Shown in pieces: positions 20,256 through 29,289 of a stretch of 64,000 nucleotides of DNA. Both the position numbers and the translations under genes were made by a program. The stretch spans positions 731,061 to 795,060 of the forward strand of contig WHUZ01000020.1 of NCBI GenBank assembly GCA_015179045.1, in the 5' to 3' direction. The notes beneath the pieces are model-generated. The model had not been told where the DNA came from and made no database searches. It saw only the letters and a program-made list of their open reading frames with translations. How positions within the stretch are numbered: the stretch's first letter is position 1; each line of letters opens with the position of its first letter. This DNA comes from Kalaharituber pfeilii (taxonomy: Eukaryota; Ascomycota; Pezizomycetes; Pezizales; Pezizaceae).

Positions 20256-20734
20256 ATATATTAACATAAGCTTAATCTGACAGGCATTGTAGGGCTCTGT
20301 GATGGTATAAGAATAGTAGTATGAGTTCAATTTGACAGATAGAGTAGGCCTTACTCTATAGTACAAGATATGTTATAAGAGGCTCAATTTGCAGGAATAA
20401 TGTACAGTAGTTTAGTATAGAAAGGTGGTAAAAAGGCACCTATATATATTGCAATAGCTAGTAATAAATAAAGAATTCATTGTATAAAGAATTGAAAACC
20501 TATACAATATAAGTACCTATACTTAGCATATCACTAATAAGTCCTATTATATATTTATACTGGCAACCAGCATACTACTCGCCAGTACTCGTACACGTGC
20601 AGCTGACCCTGACACCCTTGCAATTCGCCGCACTCCTTCTAGCACTCCGATATATATCACTGCACCTGTGAGCACGCTTAAGCGACATGGCCGCCAGCAT
20701 CCCGGTCATTGCTTAACAACCCGAACCGAAGAAC

Positions 20735-20885
20735 CTACCAGAACCTGCTAGAAGAACCCGGATCCCCAGAACCCGCCGGAAAGCCGCAGAACCTGCCGGA
20801 AAGCCATAGAACCTGCCGGAAGCTATAGAACCTGCCGGAAGCTATAGAACCTGCCGGAAAGCCGTAGAATCTGCTGGAAACAGGT
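20735..20885. repeat. minisatellite, AGAACCTGCCGGAAAGCC units
   Basis: About eight imperfect 17-21 bp units (AGAACCTGCCGGAAGCTAT, AGAACCTGCCGGAAAGCC). From 20935 to 21055 a second tandem run of TTTTCCATGTACTTC and TTTGCTTG units follows, then a TATAAAGAGG and CTTTTAATACATC region ending TTCATCACA, which looks like the 3' part of an LTR, though I could not define its start. Confidence 0.65.
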
Positions 20886-21296
20886 ATCGCCGAGCTTATT
20901 CCCGGATATTCTTGACGCTTCTACCTGCTTCCAGTCATTCCTTGGTCATCCATGTACTTCCTGTCGTTTCCTTTGTTTTCCATGTACTTCTAGTCGCTTC
21001 TCGGTTTTCCATGTACTTCGTTTGTTTGCTTGTTTGCTTGTTTGCTTGTTTGCCTGGATTTTCCACCGAGGGTTTTCTATAAAGAGGCCCTCCTCCCTCC
21101 TCCCTCTTGCTTCTCCACGCAACAACTTGTTTCCTGCCCAAGTTGTGTATTTAGTCTTTTAATACATCTACCTCTCGATATCTCATAGTTCCGACCGCCT
21201 CTGCCTCCGCCTCCACTGTGACATCGCCTCGGCGCCCGCCGCCCACCCTGTACCCAGATCCTGTACCATGACCCGGACCCGTTCATCACATTAAGA

Positions 21297-21488
21297 TACT
21301 ATCATACAAATATACTATTACACAAATATACTGTCATACAAACATGCTGCTATACAAACATGCTATCATACAAATATGCTATTATGTCAATATACTATTA
21401 TACAAATATACTATTATATAAACATGCTGTTATGCAAATATGCTATTATACAAACATGCTGTCATACAAACATGTAGTTATATAAATA
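21297..21488. repeat. 16-bp minisatellite, 12 units
   Basis: Exactly twelve 16-bp units of the form TACTATTATACAAATA or TGCTGTCATACAAACA, without spacing changes. Units alternate between A/T variants compatible with C-to-T drift. Confidence 0.9.
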
Positions 21489-21708
21489 TGAAGCATAAGT
21501 ATATACTATATAAAAAAGTCAAGTAATATGAAATTTTAATGTACATGAGCTGATAATTAAAAATTATATTGTGTTATGGCCAAGGTAAGACTTACGGAAA
21601 TGGCTCCGGAAGCACCGCTAAAGCGTACGCTGAAGATGTGGCTGATCACCACTAGGCAACGCTTATACACTTGGGCCCAATAACCAGCAGTTGCCTACTG
21701 AAGTGTGT

Positions 21709-23075
21709 TTTTTTTTTTTTTTTTTTTTATATCATTTAATCGCTTGCCGCCCTAAGGGCTATGGCGATGTTGTGCTATATAAATAAGAGAAAGTTAATAT
21801 CCACGACCGAAGCTTCCCGCCTAAATACCCCGAGCCTCAACCCTGTCCTAAATACATGTATTTCCCGCTGTTTCCATTTGTCTTGCGGGAGGGAAAGCGG
21901 CCAGCAGTCTACCTCACCCCCGTCCCCTATCGGCTTCATACCGGCTCGCCCTCAACCATCTTCCTCCGAGCCTGACCCTGTCGACGTCCTGCTGGTCCTC
22001 CAGAAAAACTACCACCGAACTCGTCTTCTTTCCTTCCCCAACCAGTAAGTCCTTCCTTCTCAACCAGCGAACCCCAACAATCTTCCTCAGGTCCTTGTTG
22101 TCCTCTCCCAGCCATCGTTGCACCTTCCCCAAATCCCTCCTCAACGCAACCCCATGTACAACGATGCCGATCCTGACCTTTGGCTTCGGCGTCGGCTCCC
22201 GATTCCCCGCAGGAGGAAGTGTCCTCTTCTTCTTCCCCTTTGTCTCACTCCTCGGGGGTGGTGGTGGAGATGGTGGTGCCGCCTGTGGCTTCGGTGATGG
22301 TGGCGGCGGTGAAATTGGCTGTGTTGCGCCCGACGCTGCGATCTTCTTCGCCTCCTCGTCGCTGAGTCGGCGTTTCTCTTCGTAGGGGTGATTTGGCGCA
22401 GGCATCTTCCCCTTCCTCTTCCGGCTCCCGGAGGCGGGGGTGTCACGTGGTGCCTCCCGCTGGCGCTTCTTCCTGTCGGCGGGTGGCGATGGTGGTGAAG
22501 GTGGTGGCGGTGGCTTCTCCTGATGTTGTGGTGGCGGTGGCGGTGGGGGCGGTGGTGGTGGTGGTGGTGGCGGTGGCTCCACCGGAAGCGTCTCCACTGA
22601 CGTAATGGGGCTGAACCCCAGTGTCTGTGGCGGCGGTGGTGGTGGTGGAGGTGGTAAAAGTCGGACCTGGTAATCTTGAAACACGAAAGACATCACCATC
22701 CCGTCCCTCGGTGGAACGTTCGTCTGGTTCTCGTAATGCCAATAGTCTCTGATCACCGAATGTAAGCCTCCCGTGCCCGCGTTCCTCAACTTTCGCTGCA
22801 TCATCGCCCAATCTGAAGCCCATGCCCGCGCCATTCTCACTGGTCAATCAAACGGTCTTGGCGCGTCGATGTGTTGGCAACGGAGGTGGTGAGCTGATGG
22901 ATTCTCAGAATTTCTCCCCTCGGGGGAAACTCGCTCTGTCGGGTATTTGAGAATAAAAATTAGATCAAAGTACTCGGCTCGCCGAGAGCTTTCGATCTAT
23001 GTAGGTTTCAGCGGGGGGGACGTTGTGGTTGCGGAGTCGCTTCCAAACGCTCGTCCTGAGGTGGTTGTTGGTGTG
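21709..23075 (-). mobile_element. ORF1-only LINE derivative, copy B, 13-bp TSD
   Basis: TACTGAAGTGTGT is repeated at 21696-21708 and 23076-23088, so both ends are defined. The minus strand runs: about 240 bp leader, ORF1 (22834-21914), about 140 bp noncoding, tail-1 and poly(A). There is no RT, endonuclease or RNase H in the 1367 bp. Confidence 0.9.
21914..22834 (-). CDS. LINE ORF1 protein, 306 aa, intact
   Basis: The start is the ATG at 22834, since an in-frame TGA lies just upstream. The protein has an N-terminal helical region (MARAWASDWAMMQRKLRNAG), long polyproline runs (residues about 70-110 and 170-205), basic stretches (RKKRQRE, SRKRKGK, KGKKKR) and a C-terminal domain (IGIVVHGVALRRDLGKVQRW; VRWLRRKDLL; KTSSVVVFLE; RLGGRWLRASRYEADRGRG). 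The C-terminal domain is the conserved part of the family. It is probably an RNA-binding gag-like protein. No CCHC motif. It is the only full-length ORF1 of this type in the window. Confidence 0.75.
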   Translation of the reverse strand: MARAWASDWAMMQRKLRNAGTGGLHSVIRDYWHYENQTNVPPRDGMVMSFVFQDYQVRLLPPPPPPPPPQTLGFSPITSVETLPVEPPPPPPPPPPPPPPPPQHQEKPPPPPSPPSPPADRKKRQREAPRDTPASGSRKRKGKMPAPNHPYEEKRRLSDEEAKKIAASGATQPISPPPPSPKPQAAPPSPPPPPRSETKGKKKRTLPPAGNREPTPKPKVRIGIVVHGVALRRDLGKVQRWLGEDNKDLRKIVGVRWLRRKDLLVGEGKKTSSVVVFLEDQQDVDRVRLGGRWLRASRYEADRGRG

Positions 23076-23088
23076 TACTGAAGTGTGT

Positions 23089-23473
23089 GTCGAAGTAAGT
23101 CATATAGACTAATAACTGCACATGGTCTACCAATATGCGCACATGCATTTCCTACTGCTACTAATCTTCCTAATATATATTTTCTATTACATTTCTTATC
23201 TATATTCATCATGTTAATGTCATATCATGTTGATGGCCCGGAAGTCTATATAAATGGGCAGAATAGATAGCTAGAAGAAATCAAGACACTAGGGGTGTTC
23301 TAAGTTGAACTCTCACTTAACGCTCTCGCGTAACCTTTTGCCGTCCGCTTCGCTGCCTTTGTGAACCCGGAGTCGCCTCAGTGCCACTCTCACGAGCCCA
23401 GCGACGCCTACGCTATTATTACACCGCTCGTAACTATTCTCTTTCTTTTTCTTAATTATTTCTCTCATTACCA
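23089..23473. other. leader region of gypsy element C, LTR not defined
   Basis: No gene. AT-rich at first, then GC-richer from about 23310. A 5' LTR would be expected here, but I found no matching copy at the 3' side. Confidence 0.35.
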
Positions 23474-24066
23474 ATGGAATCCCAATGGTCAATCCTCCGC
23501 CTCTCCCAGTACTGCAACACCAACCCCGCACGCCCCACGTGTGAGCTCCCTGCGGTCAGAAACCCTCACGCAGCCGTTTGGAGTCCCCCCGCCGTCGTCG
23601 CTAGTCCCACTCAATGCCTTGCTCACCTCCGCCCAAGGTGAAGCAGCTGAAAAGGCCCAAAGGATGGTAGCACGCCTCCCCACATTCGCACAACCAACCC
23701 CGCACGCCCTACGTGTGAGCTTCCTGCTGTTGGAGACTCTCACACAGCTGCTCGGAGTCCCGCTGCCGGACAGAGCCCCGCCGCCGCCGTCGCCAGTCCC
23801 ACTCAAGGTCTCGCTCACCTCCGCTCAAGGTGAAGCAGCCGAAATCATTCCCCGACAAGTACGATGAATTGGAAGACTTCCTCTTCTCCATGGAAGAATC
23901 CAGAATACTCGCCAAGCGAAGGATATCCACTCCCACCTCACCGACGATGTCAAGAGATGACCAACCCCGTCGGATTACATACAGCTCCATGCTACAGTCC
24001 TATCCAGAATTGAAGGGTGGGATTCACCACCAAGTCAGTATATCATCCTGGAGCAATTCCTACCTA
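23474..24066 (+). pseudogene. gypsy C gag remnant with internal duplication
   Basis: The block QPKSFPDKYDELEDFLFSME (23838-23895) is the usual start of the gypsy gag core. Upstream, an imperfect duplication of about 170 bp repeats PRTPRVSSLRSETLTQ...LTSAQGEAAE (23520-23650 and 23690-23845). A third partial copy is at 24098-24145. Frames change between blocks. Confidence 0.6.
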
Positions 24067-24458
24067 TAGGCCTACCACAGGTCACTCGCCTCCTACACTC
24101 ACGCAACCGACCCCACATGCTCTGCATATGAACTCGCCGCTATCAGAAGGACATTAGGATGGAAGGGCCGGACTAGGCCTGTGTATGTACGATAGGGAGA
24201 CAGGAGCTCCCTGGAAGGAGTTAAGGTTTTGAATACTGCATTTGTTTTTCCGGCATTCGGAATAAATCAGGCAATGTAATCTCTAGTACTGCTTTTGATT
24301 TTGATGCGGAATGCCTGAATATTGGGAACAGAGAAGTGTTATTGGGATTATCTTGGAAGGGAAGGTTTCTCTGTTGATTGTGAAAACCGGCGTTTGGGTC
24401 ATGATTCTCTTGATTTTGTTGTTCCTTATGATGAAATTATTTTACCCTCGGTCATCTG

Positions 24459-24522
24459 CCCTGCCATGGCGAACAGCTACAAGCGGGGTCACGTGAAAAA
24501 AAAAAAAAAAAAAAAAAAAAAA
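24459..24522 (+). mobile_element. micro-retroposon (tail-2 type), 15-bp TSD
   Basis: CCCTGCCATGGCGAACAGC...GGGGTCACGTGA (38 nt) and about 26 A. ACCCTCGGTCATCTG is repeated exactly at 24444-24458 and 24523-24537. Confidence 0.93.
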
Positions 24523-24539
24523 ACCCTCGGTCATCTGTC

Positions 24540-24615
24540 TGTGTTTCTGTTTCTTCTACCTGTTTCTACCGCCTGTTTCTACCGCCTGTTTCTGTTTCTG
24601 CCACCTGTTTCTGTT
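24540..24615. repeat. short tandem repeat CTGTTTCTACCGC
   Basis: Four to five imperfect CTGTTTCTRCCRC-like units just right of the micro-retroposon. Confidence 0.6.
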
Positions 24616-24970
24616 TTGGATTTTGGAAGGAACCCTTGGAGGAAGGCGACGTACTACTAATGATTAACGCGAACGTTATGAACGTTACGCTCAAGTGTTC
24701 TTAGAGGAGCAAGCAGCCAGACTACCACCCCAGTGATCCTGGGATCACAAAATCCCACTCAACGACCCTAATACTGAAGTACTCAATGTCCTGATATACA
24801 AGACTACCTAGGAATATGAAGCCCTGTAGAGCTGGCGCACCGATACTATTCGTCTGGAAGAAGAATAGCTCACTCGGCGTATGTGTGGATTACAGAGGAC
24901 TCAACAAGATCACAGTACTGAACGGGTACCCCCTCTCACTCATGGCAAACCCTCCGGAGAAGACTCGCAG

Positions 24971-25278
24971 TTAAAAAAAAAGAAGGCTTTAGAGAATGGG
25001 GGGATATGGGGAAGAACTGGAAAAGGACAGCAGAGAATGGGGAGGAGTGGGATGAGTTGGAAAGGTTCTTCTCCGGGATCAGGTTCTAGGGCGCCGTGCG
25101 GTTTGCCGTCGGGGAAGTTTGCTTGCCGGGGTGCGAAAGTGTGGAGAAGAGGGGAGGGGGGAGAGGGGGGTTTGTTAAGCCTGTCTCCGGGCTTCGAGGG
25201 CTTGCCCAGGGACCCTGCCATGGCCACGTGCTACAAGCGGGGTTATGTGATTTAAAAAAAAAAAAAAAAAAAAAAAGA
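24971..25278 (+). mobile_element. clade-2 LINE 3' fragment
   Basis: It encodes the ORF2 tail (REWGDMGKNWKRTAENGEEW...FFSGIRF, stop) and ends in tail-2 (GGGACCCTGCCATGGCCACGTG...GGTTATGTGATTT) plus about 21 A. It is close kin of 17980-18301. No clear TSD; host RT sequence is missing at the site. Confidence 0.75.
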
Positions 25279-25408
25279 GTGAAAAACCGCCTTCAAGACT
25301 AAGAAAGGCCTATTTGAATATACCATTATGCCTTTTGAACTCACATGAGTCACATCGACGAGTTTTCAGGAGATGATGGGATGAAATCCTGGAGAATATC
25401 GATAGGGA

Positions 25409-25461
25409 TTTTTTTTTTTTTTTTTTATATCATTTATCGCTTACCGCCCTGTGGGCTATGG
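25409..25461 (-). mobile_element. tail-1 mini-insertion in the RT of gypsy C
   Basis: Poly(T), TATATCATTTATCGC, then the hairpin CCGCCCTGTGGGCTATGGCG. No convincing TSD. Confidence 0.7.
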
Positions 25462-25680
25462 CGAAACAGTCCTTCTTGGCCATACCATTAATGGGAAGAA
25501 GATCAAGATGGACCCCACAAACTTAACACCATTGCCGACTGGCCAACACCTACCTAGAAAGAAGGAAGTCCAGAAGTTTCTGGGCTTTGCCAACTACTAC
25601 CGTGTGATAACTGGCAAGCCGAAGCGGGTTCCCGAAGGGAGTTGGATGGCCGAAGAACGACGGCGATAGCAGCGGCCGAA

Positions 25681-26100
25681 CGACGGATCAGCATGATCAT
25701 GACCTCAGTGCGACCCAACATGAAGCGACCAGCTGCGTACTAACGTAGGGATCGTCTCAACGGACCGAATGGGTAGCAATGCTGACTATCTTAGTGGTTT
25801 TCCTCATGTTCTCTTTCGTCATAATGCTAGCAATGCTTCGTGTGTGTGTGTGTGTGTCGTCATTATCTGATCGTTCAGTACTCGTTCACTTCGTCTACAA
25901 ATATCTGTTCATTCGCTCTCCTGTAACGAGTTCCACACTGGTCAACTCAATAGTAACGATACAGCTACTCTCTCTCATATCGTGTGCCTCCGTACCCACG
26001 AATACTACGGGTTATCTTCTAGCCACGTGCCCTCGCTGTATTCCTTACATACCGCCGTGTCATCAAGAGCTACTGCGCCTATAGGATAGAACCCTGAGGA
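25681..26100. other. spacer inside gypsy C
   Basis: Expected to hold the RT-RNase H connection, but no conserved block is readable. A short GTGTGTGTGTGT run is at 25845. Confidence 0.4.
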
Positions 26101-26426
26101 CGATTATGGAAACCGATAGATCTTACCAAGCCCTCGCCGGCACTCTCTCCCAATACCATGAGGAGAACGGAACTAAAACGCTATACCCAGTCAACTTCCA
26201 CTCATGAGCCCTTAACACAGCCGAACGAATTCACCCTATCGATGATAAGGAGCTATTGGCGATCGTCGACTGCTTCAAATGGTACACTTGGCTACAGGGC
26301 ATACATGTCGACGTCTATACCGATCACCATGGCCTCAAATACTTCACTACTAACCAGAAGCTCAACTCCCAGCAGGCAAACTGGTGCATGAAGATATGCG
26401 AGCTGGACTTCACCATCATCTATCGC

Positions 26427-26457
<31 letters not shown>

Positions 26458-26560
26458 ATTTCATTAATCGTATGCCGCCCTATCGCAAGGGAGCGATAAC
26501 GGGAAAAGCCGACGCAATATCATGTCAATCCGGTGATGAACCGGCAAGCTTGGAAATCTA
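26101..26560 (+). pseudogene. gypsy C RNase H remnant
   Basis: Blocks: LAGTLSQYHEENGTKTLYPV, IDDKELLAIVDCFKWYTWLQ, VDVYTDHHGLKYFTTNQKL, then TGKADAISCQSGD after the tail insertion at 26433-26479. The order matches the gypsy RNase H domain. Confidence 0.8.
26433..26479 (-). mobile_element. tail-1 mini-insertion, 13-bp TSD
   Basis: Only about 25 nt of tail-1 plus about 25 T (plus strand). CTATCGCAAGGGA is repeated at 26420-26432 and 26480-26492, splitting IIYRKG/ITGKADA. Confidence 0.92.
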
Positions 26561-26569
26561 GCTCTTAAA

Positions 26570-28340
26570 GGATAGGGCAACTACTCATCAATGGCGACCC
26601 CAGTGAGGAAGACCCAGAGGTCGCTGGCCACTGGGGGGTGCACCACACCCAAGAAATGATATCAAGGAACTTCTACTGGGATGGATGAAGAGACGCTACG
26701 CGAACATACGTTACCAGTTGTGAGGCATGCCAAAAGGTAAAAGCTGACCGACATACTTACCGAACCCAATACCAATGCCAAACTGAAGTCAGATCTGTTA
26801 CTCGGCTCGATGCCTCACTTATCTCACTATCCCCCAATGGAATAATTCACCGGCCAGAAAATGGCTCATAGGTGACCCCTATGTGAGTGAAAGATACATG
26901 TGGCACCGACCGCATACACACACGCAGCACCGACCGCATACAGGCACGCGGCACTGACCGTATATAGGCTGTAGGTCCGGAAGTAACCCGGCGTGCTAAG
27001 GGCCCAAACTGGACAATATATGGCGCTGTATCCCGGTGAGCCAAGTGGACAAGCACCACGGCGCTTGAGCGAAGTAATGCGACAGAGATTCTGGCATGCT
27101 CAAGTGAGGGGTGGTAGCCGCACGACGGGCTGGGGCAGAAATCAGCAACTACTACTGGCACTGAAGGATAAGTGACGCACATCGTCGGAGAACTACTGGA
27201 ATCGGAAGGCTATAGTGCGATCCTCATTACGGACCACTTCACCAAGGTCTAACAATATCTGGCATTACGTACTACCACAGGCCATCACATCGGATCGAGG
27301 ACCGCAATTCGCCTCAGCCTGCTGGGAGGAAATCAACCAGCAGCTCAACATCAAACTCCGGCTATTCACACCTTTGGTTTGGTTGTGTTTTCTGGTACCC
27401 TGTCGTGTGGCTTGTCGCCCTCTTTCTCTATCTGCCGGCATTGTTTTGGCAGGTGTGGCTCAATGTGCAGGGGCTTGTAGTAAGTGTGTATGTCGTTGGT
27501 GTGGATGCCGGGGGTTGAGTGGCGAGTGTGTGTGTCGATCGTAGAAGGTGGCGTTGGTGGTATGGTTGAGTGGCGAGTGTGTGTTGTTGGGGATAGTGGC
27601 GTCCGGGTGGCAACTTTTCGTAGTGTGGGAGGCCTCTGATGGGGTCTCGAGGTGCCCCCGCTGTCGAGGTGACTGTGTGGGCTGAAGGTGGGTTGGGGAG
27701 GTCGGTGGAGGTTCTGGGGCACGTTCCAAGAGCGTTGATGGCTGTTTCCTTGGGGAAGGTGTCTGAATGATCGTTTCTTGTCAGTATCTGGAGGTCCCCG
27801 CGACCGTCGGGCCGAGGGGCACCGTTTGTAGTTGTCTGCTTGTCGCTGGCTGTCCTGTAGGTCGAGATACGGCCTCGGTCACGTGACGTTGGACGTGGCC
27901 CGAGGAGGTTGTAGAGGTGTGTGTCTTTCGAAAATATCGACCCACAGTTATATACCCTTGAAGAGCCTATGAGGATTCAACCTCAAAATAATACACATCT
28001 CGGATAACCATACTTCACCTCACCGGCAGCCGAGGACTGGCTAGATAGGATGATTACGGTACATAACCAAATACACGACACCCTCAAGAAAATAAATGAT
28101 AAGAGGTCGAAACTCTTCGCCGTAACAATTCCAAGTAGGGGATAAGGCACTGGTTGACCGACGGAACCTACGGGTTAAGTCGGGCAATAACCGGGCAACA
28201 ACCGAACACTCGCCCATAAATATATTGGCCCCTGCGAGGTGAAAAGAGACATCAGTCACCACGCATACAAACATCAGCTACCGAAAAAGATATGCGACTG
28301 CATAACGTCATCCACATCAGCCTCAAAAATATTAATAATA
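26570..28340 (+). pseudogene. gypsy C integrase remnant
   Basis: The HHCC zinc finger (HWGVHHTQEMISRNFYW...CEACQKVKADRH, 26630-26765), core pieces (AILITDHFTKV, 27217-27250; ITSDRGPQFASACWEEINQQ, 27285-27345) and the C-terminal part (EDWLDRMITVHNQIHDTLKK, near 28033; KYIGPCEVKRDISHHAYKHQ, about 28218-28277) are in order. A block of tandem CACCGACCGCATACA units (26905-26965) and a 27366-27925 insert interrupt it. Confidence 0.75.
27366..27925 (-). mobile_element. clade-2 LINE ORF1 fragment inside the integrase
   Basis: Reverse complement of the region also present at 44336-44570 and 44930-44990 (GACACACCTCTACAACCTCC; CCCGACGGTCGCGGGGA; ATTCAGACACCTTC). The minus frame is Thr/Pro/His-rich with TIPTPPSTI-type and THSPLNH repeats. 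It separates IKLRLFTP from the integrase C-terminus. No poly(A) or TSD was found. Confidence 0.5.
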
Positions 28341-28385
28341 ACATGGATTACTGGCTTAGACTATGTAATGATTGTAGGAACATTA

Positions 28386-29189
28386 GACACCAGAAGGAAA
28401 ACAGAGGCAAAGACTATCAAAGTGACGGACTAGGTCAAATGAGAAGAATTTGTCGACAAATATGGTAACAGAAAGCTAGCCAAAGGCATTGATGGGTATA
28501 ACCTACTATATAAGCTAAGCCAAAAGTTCACCAAAGAGACATGCATCACTGGACACACGAAACAATGGTTCGACACCCCCCCCACCGCGAAGAGACAAAG
28601 GCTGCCGAGCCAAGAAGCAGCCTATAACAGTCACTTAAAGGGGAAAAACCGCCAACCCCCACAAACCCACAAACCTCCGGCGCATCCAAACGACCTACCA
28701 AAAACACTAGCGCCCCTCCCCGAATCCCCACAGCCACCCCCGATGCCTCCACCCCCGTACATGGCATCGTTGTACATGGTATTGCCCTGAGGAAGGACCT
28801 GGGCAAGGTTCGAAAGTGGCTGGAGGCAAGCAATAAGATAGGGAAGACGGTAGGGGTACGCTGGCTCAGGAATAAGGCAAGACTGGTCGAGGAGGGAAAG
28901 AAGACCAGTTCGGTGGTCGTATACTTGGAGAAGCCGATCGAGGTGGAGAAAGTGAGACTGGGAGGACGTTGGATGAGAGTGGACCAGTATGAATGGGACA
29001 GGGGACGGAAGTAGGATGGAGAGACTGGCACTCTGAGGAAGGTTTCGTCCCGCAGCACGTAGGCTCACCGCGGGATCCACATGTATCTAGTTGAGGTTTT
29101 TTCTTTTTCTTTCAGTTAATTTAAACATCGCCATAGCCCACTGGGTGGCACGCGATTATTGATATAAAAAAAAAAAAAAAAAAAAAAAA
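28386..29189 (+). mobile_element. ORF1-only LINE derivative, copy C
   Basis: ORF1 C-terminus (to 29014), about 110 bp noncoding, then tail-1 (CATCGCCATAGCCC...GATTATTGATATA) and 24 A (29166-29189). The same ORF1-end/short-UTR/tail-1 layout as copies A and B. The 5' end is uncertain. Confidence 0.7.
28629..29014 (+). pseudogene. LINE ORF1 C-terminal domain, copy C
   Basis: The conserved block GIVVHGIALRKDLGKVRKWL...VRWLRNKARLVEEGKKTSSV...RRWMRVDQYEWDRGRK (with GG before RW) ends at TAG 29012-29014. An in-frame TAA at 28626-28628 precedes it. In another frame upstream (28475-28615) VDKYGNRKLAKGIDGYNLLY and TAKRQRLPSQEAA read as a degraded N-terminal part. Confidence 0.65.
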
Positions 29190-29195
29190 GGAGGT

Positions 29196-29255
29196 TTTTT
29201 TTTTTTTTTTTTTATTTCACGTGACCCCGCTTGTAGCTGTTCGCCATGGCAGGGC
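29196..29255 (-). mobile_element. micro-retroposon inside a LINE poly(A) tract
   Basis: The minus strand starts GCCCTGCCATGGCGAACAGC and ends CACGTGAAAT plus about 20 A. A(n)GGAGGT occurs on both sides (to 29195, and 29256-29279), so it landed just behind the poly(A) of copy C. Confidence 0.85.
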
Positions 29256-29289
29256 AAAAAAAAAAAAAAAAAAGGAGGTAAAAGAGGCA

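Larger units (their letters stand above)
24836..25680 (+). pseudogene. gypsy C reverse transcriptase remnant
   Basis: Readable blocks: [23 protein letters not shown] (24837-24905), KTAFKTKKGLFEYTIMPFEL (25286-25345), LLGHTINGKKIKMDP...EVQKFLGFANYYRVI (25469-25610). The YxDD block is lost. The remnant is split by a LINE tail (24971-25278), with some 40 RT codons missing at that point, and by a tail-1 insert (25409-25461). Confidence 0.75.
23474..28340 (+). mobile_element. decayed Ty3/gypsy element C, plus strand
   Basis: Collinear remnants of gag, RT, RNase H, integrase zinc finger, integrase core and integrase C-terminus read in the plus direction with many stops and frameshifts. At least five later insertions split it (24459-24522, 24971-25278, 25409-25461, 26433-26479, 27366-27925). 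LTRs were not identified, so the ends are coding limits. Confidence 0.75.

Noticed and set aside
21297..21488. Possible CRISPR-like array
   Set aside because: Units are directly contiguous 16-mers without spacers; the sequence is eukaryotic. It is a minisatellite.
22095..22847. Several long ORFs on both strands rich in Pro, Gly, Val or Arg
   Set aside because: Shadows of the polyproline codons of the LINE ORF1 at 21914-22834.
28546..29080. 170- and 149-aa minus-strand ORFs
   Set aside because: Antisense to the conserved ORF1 domain of copy C; no start context or motifs of their own.
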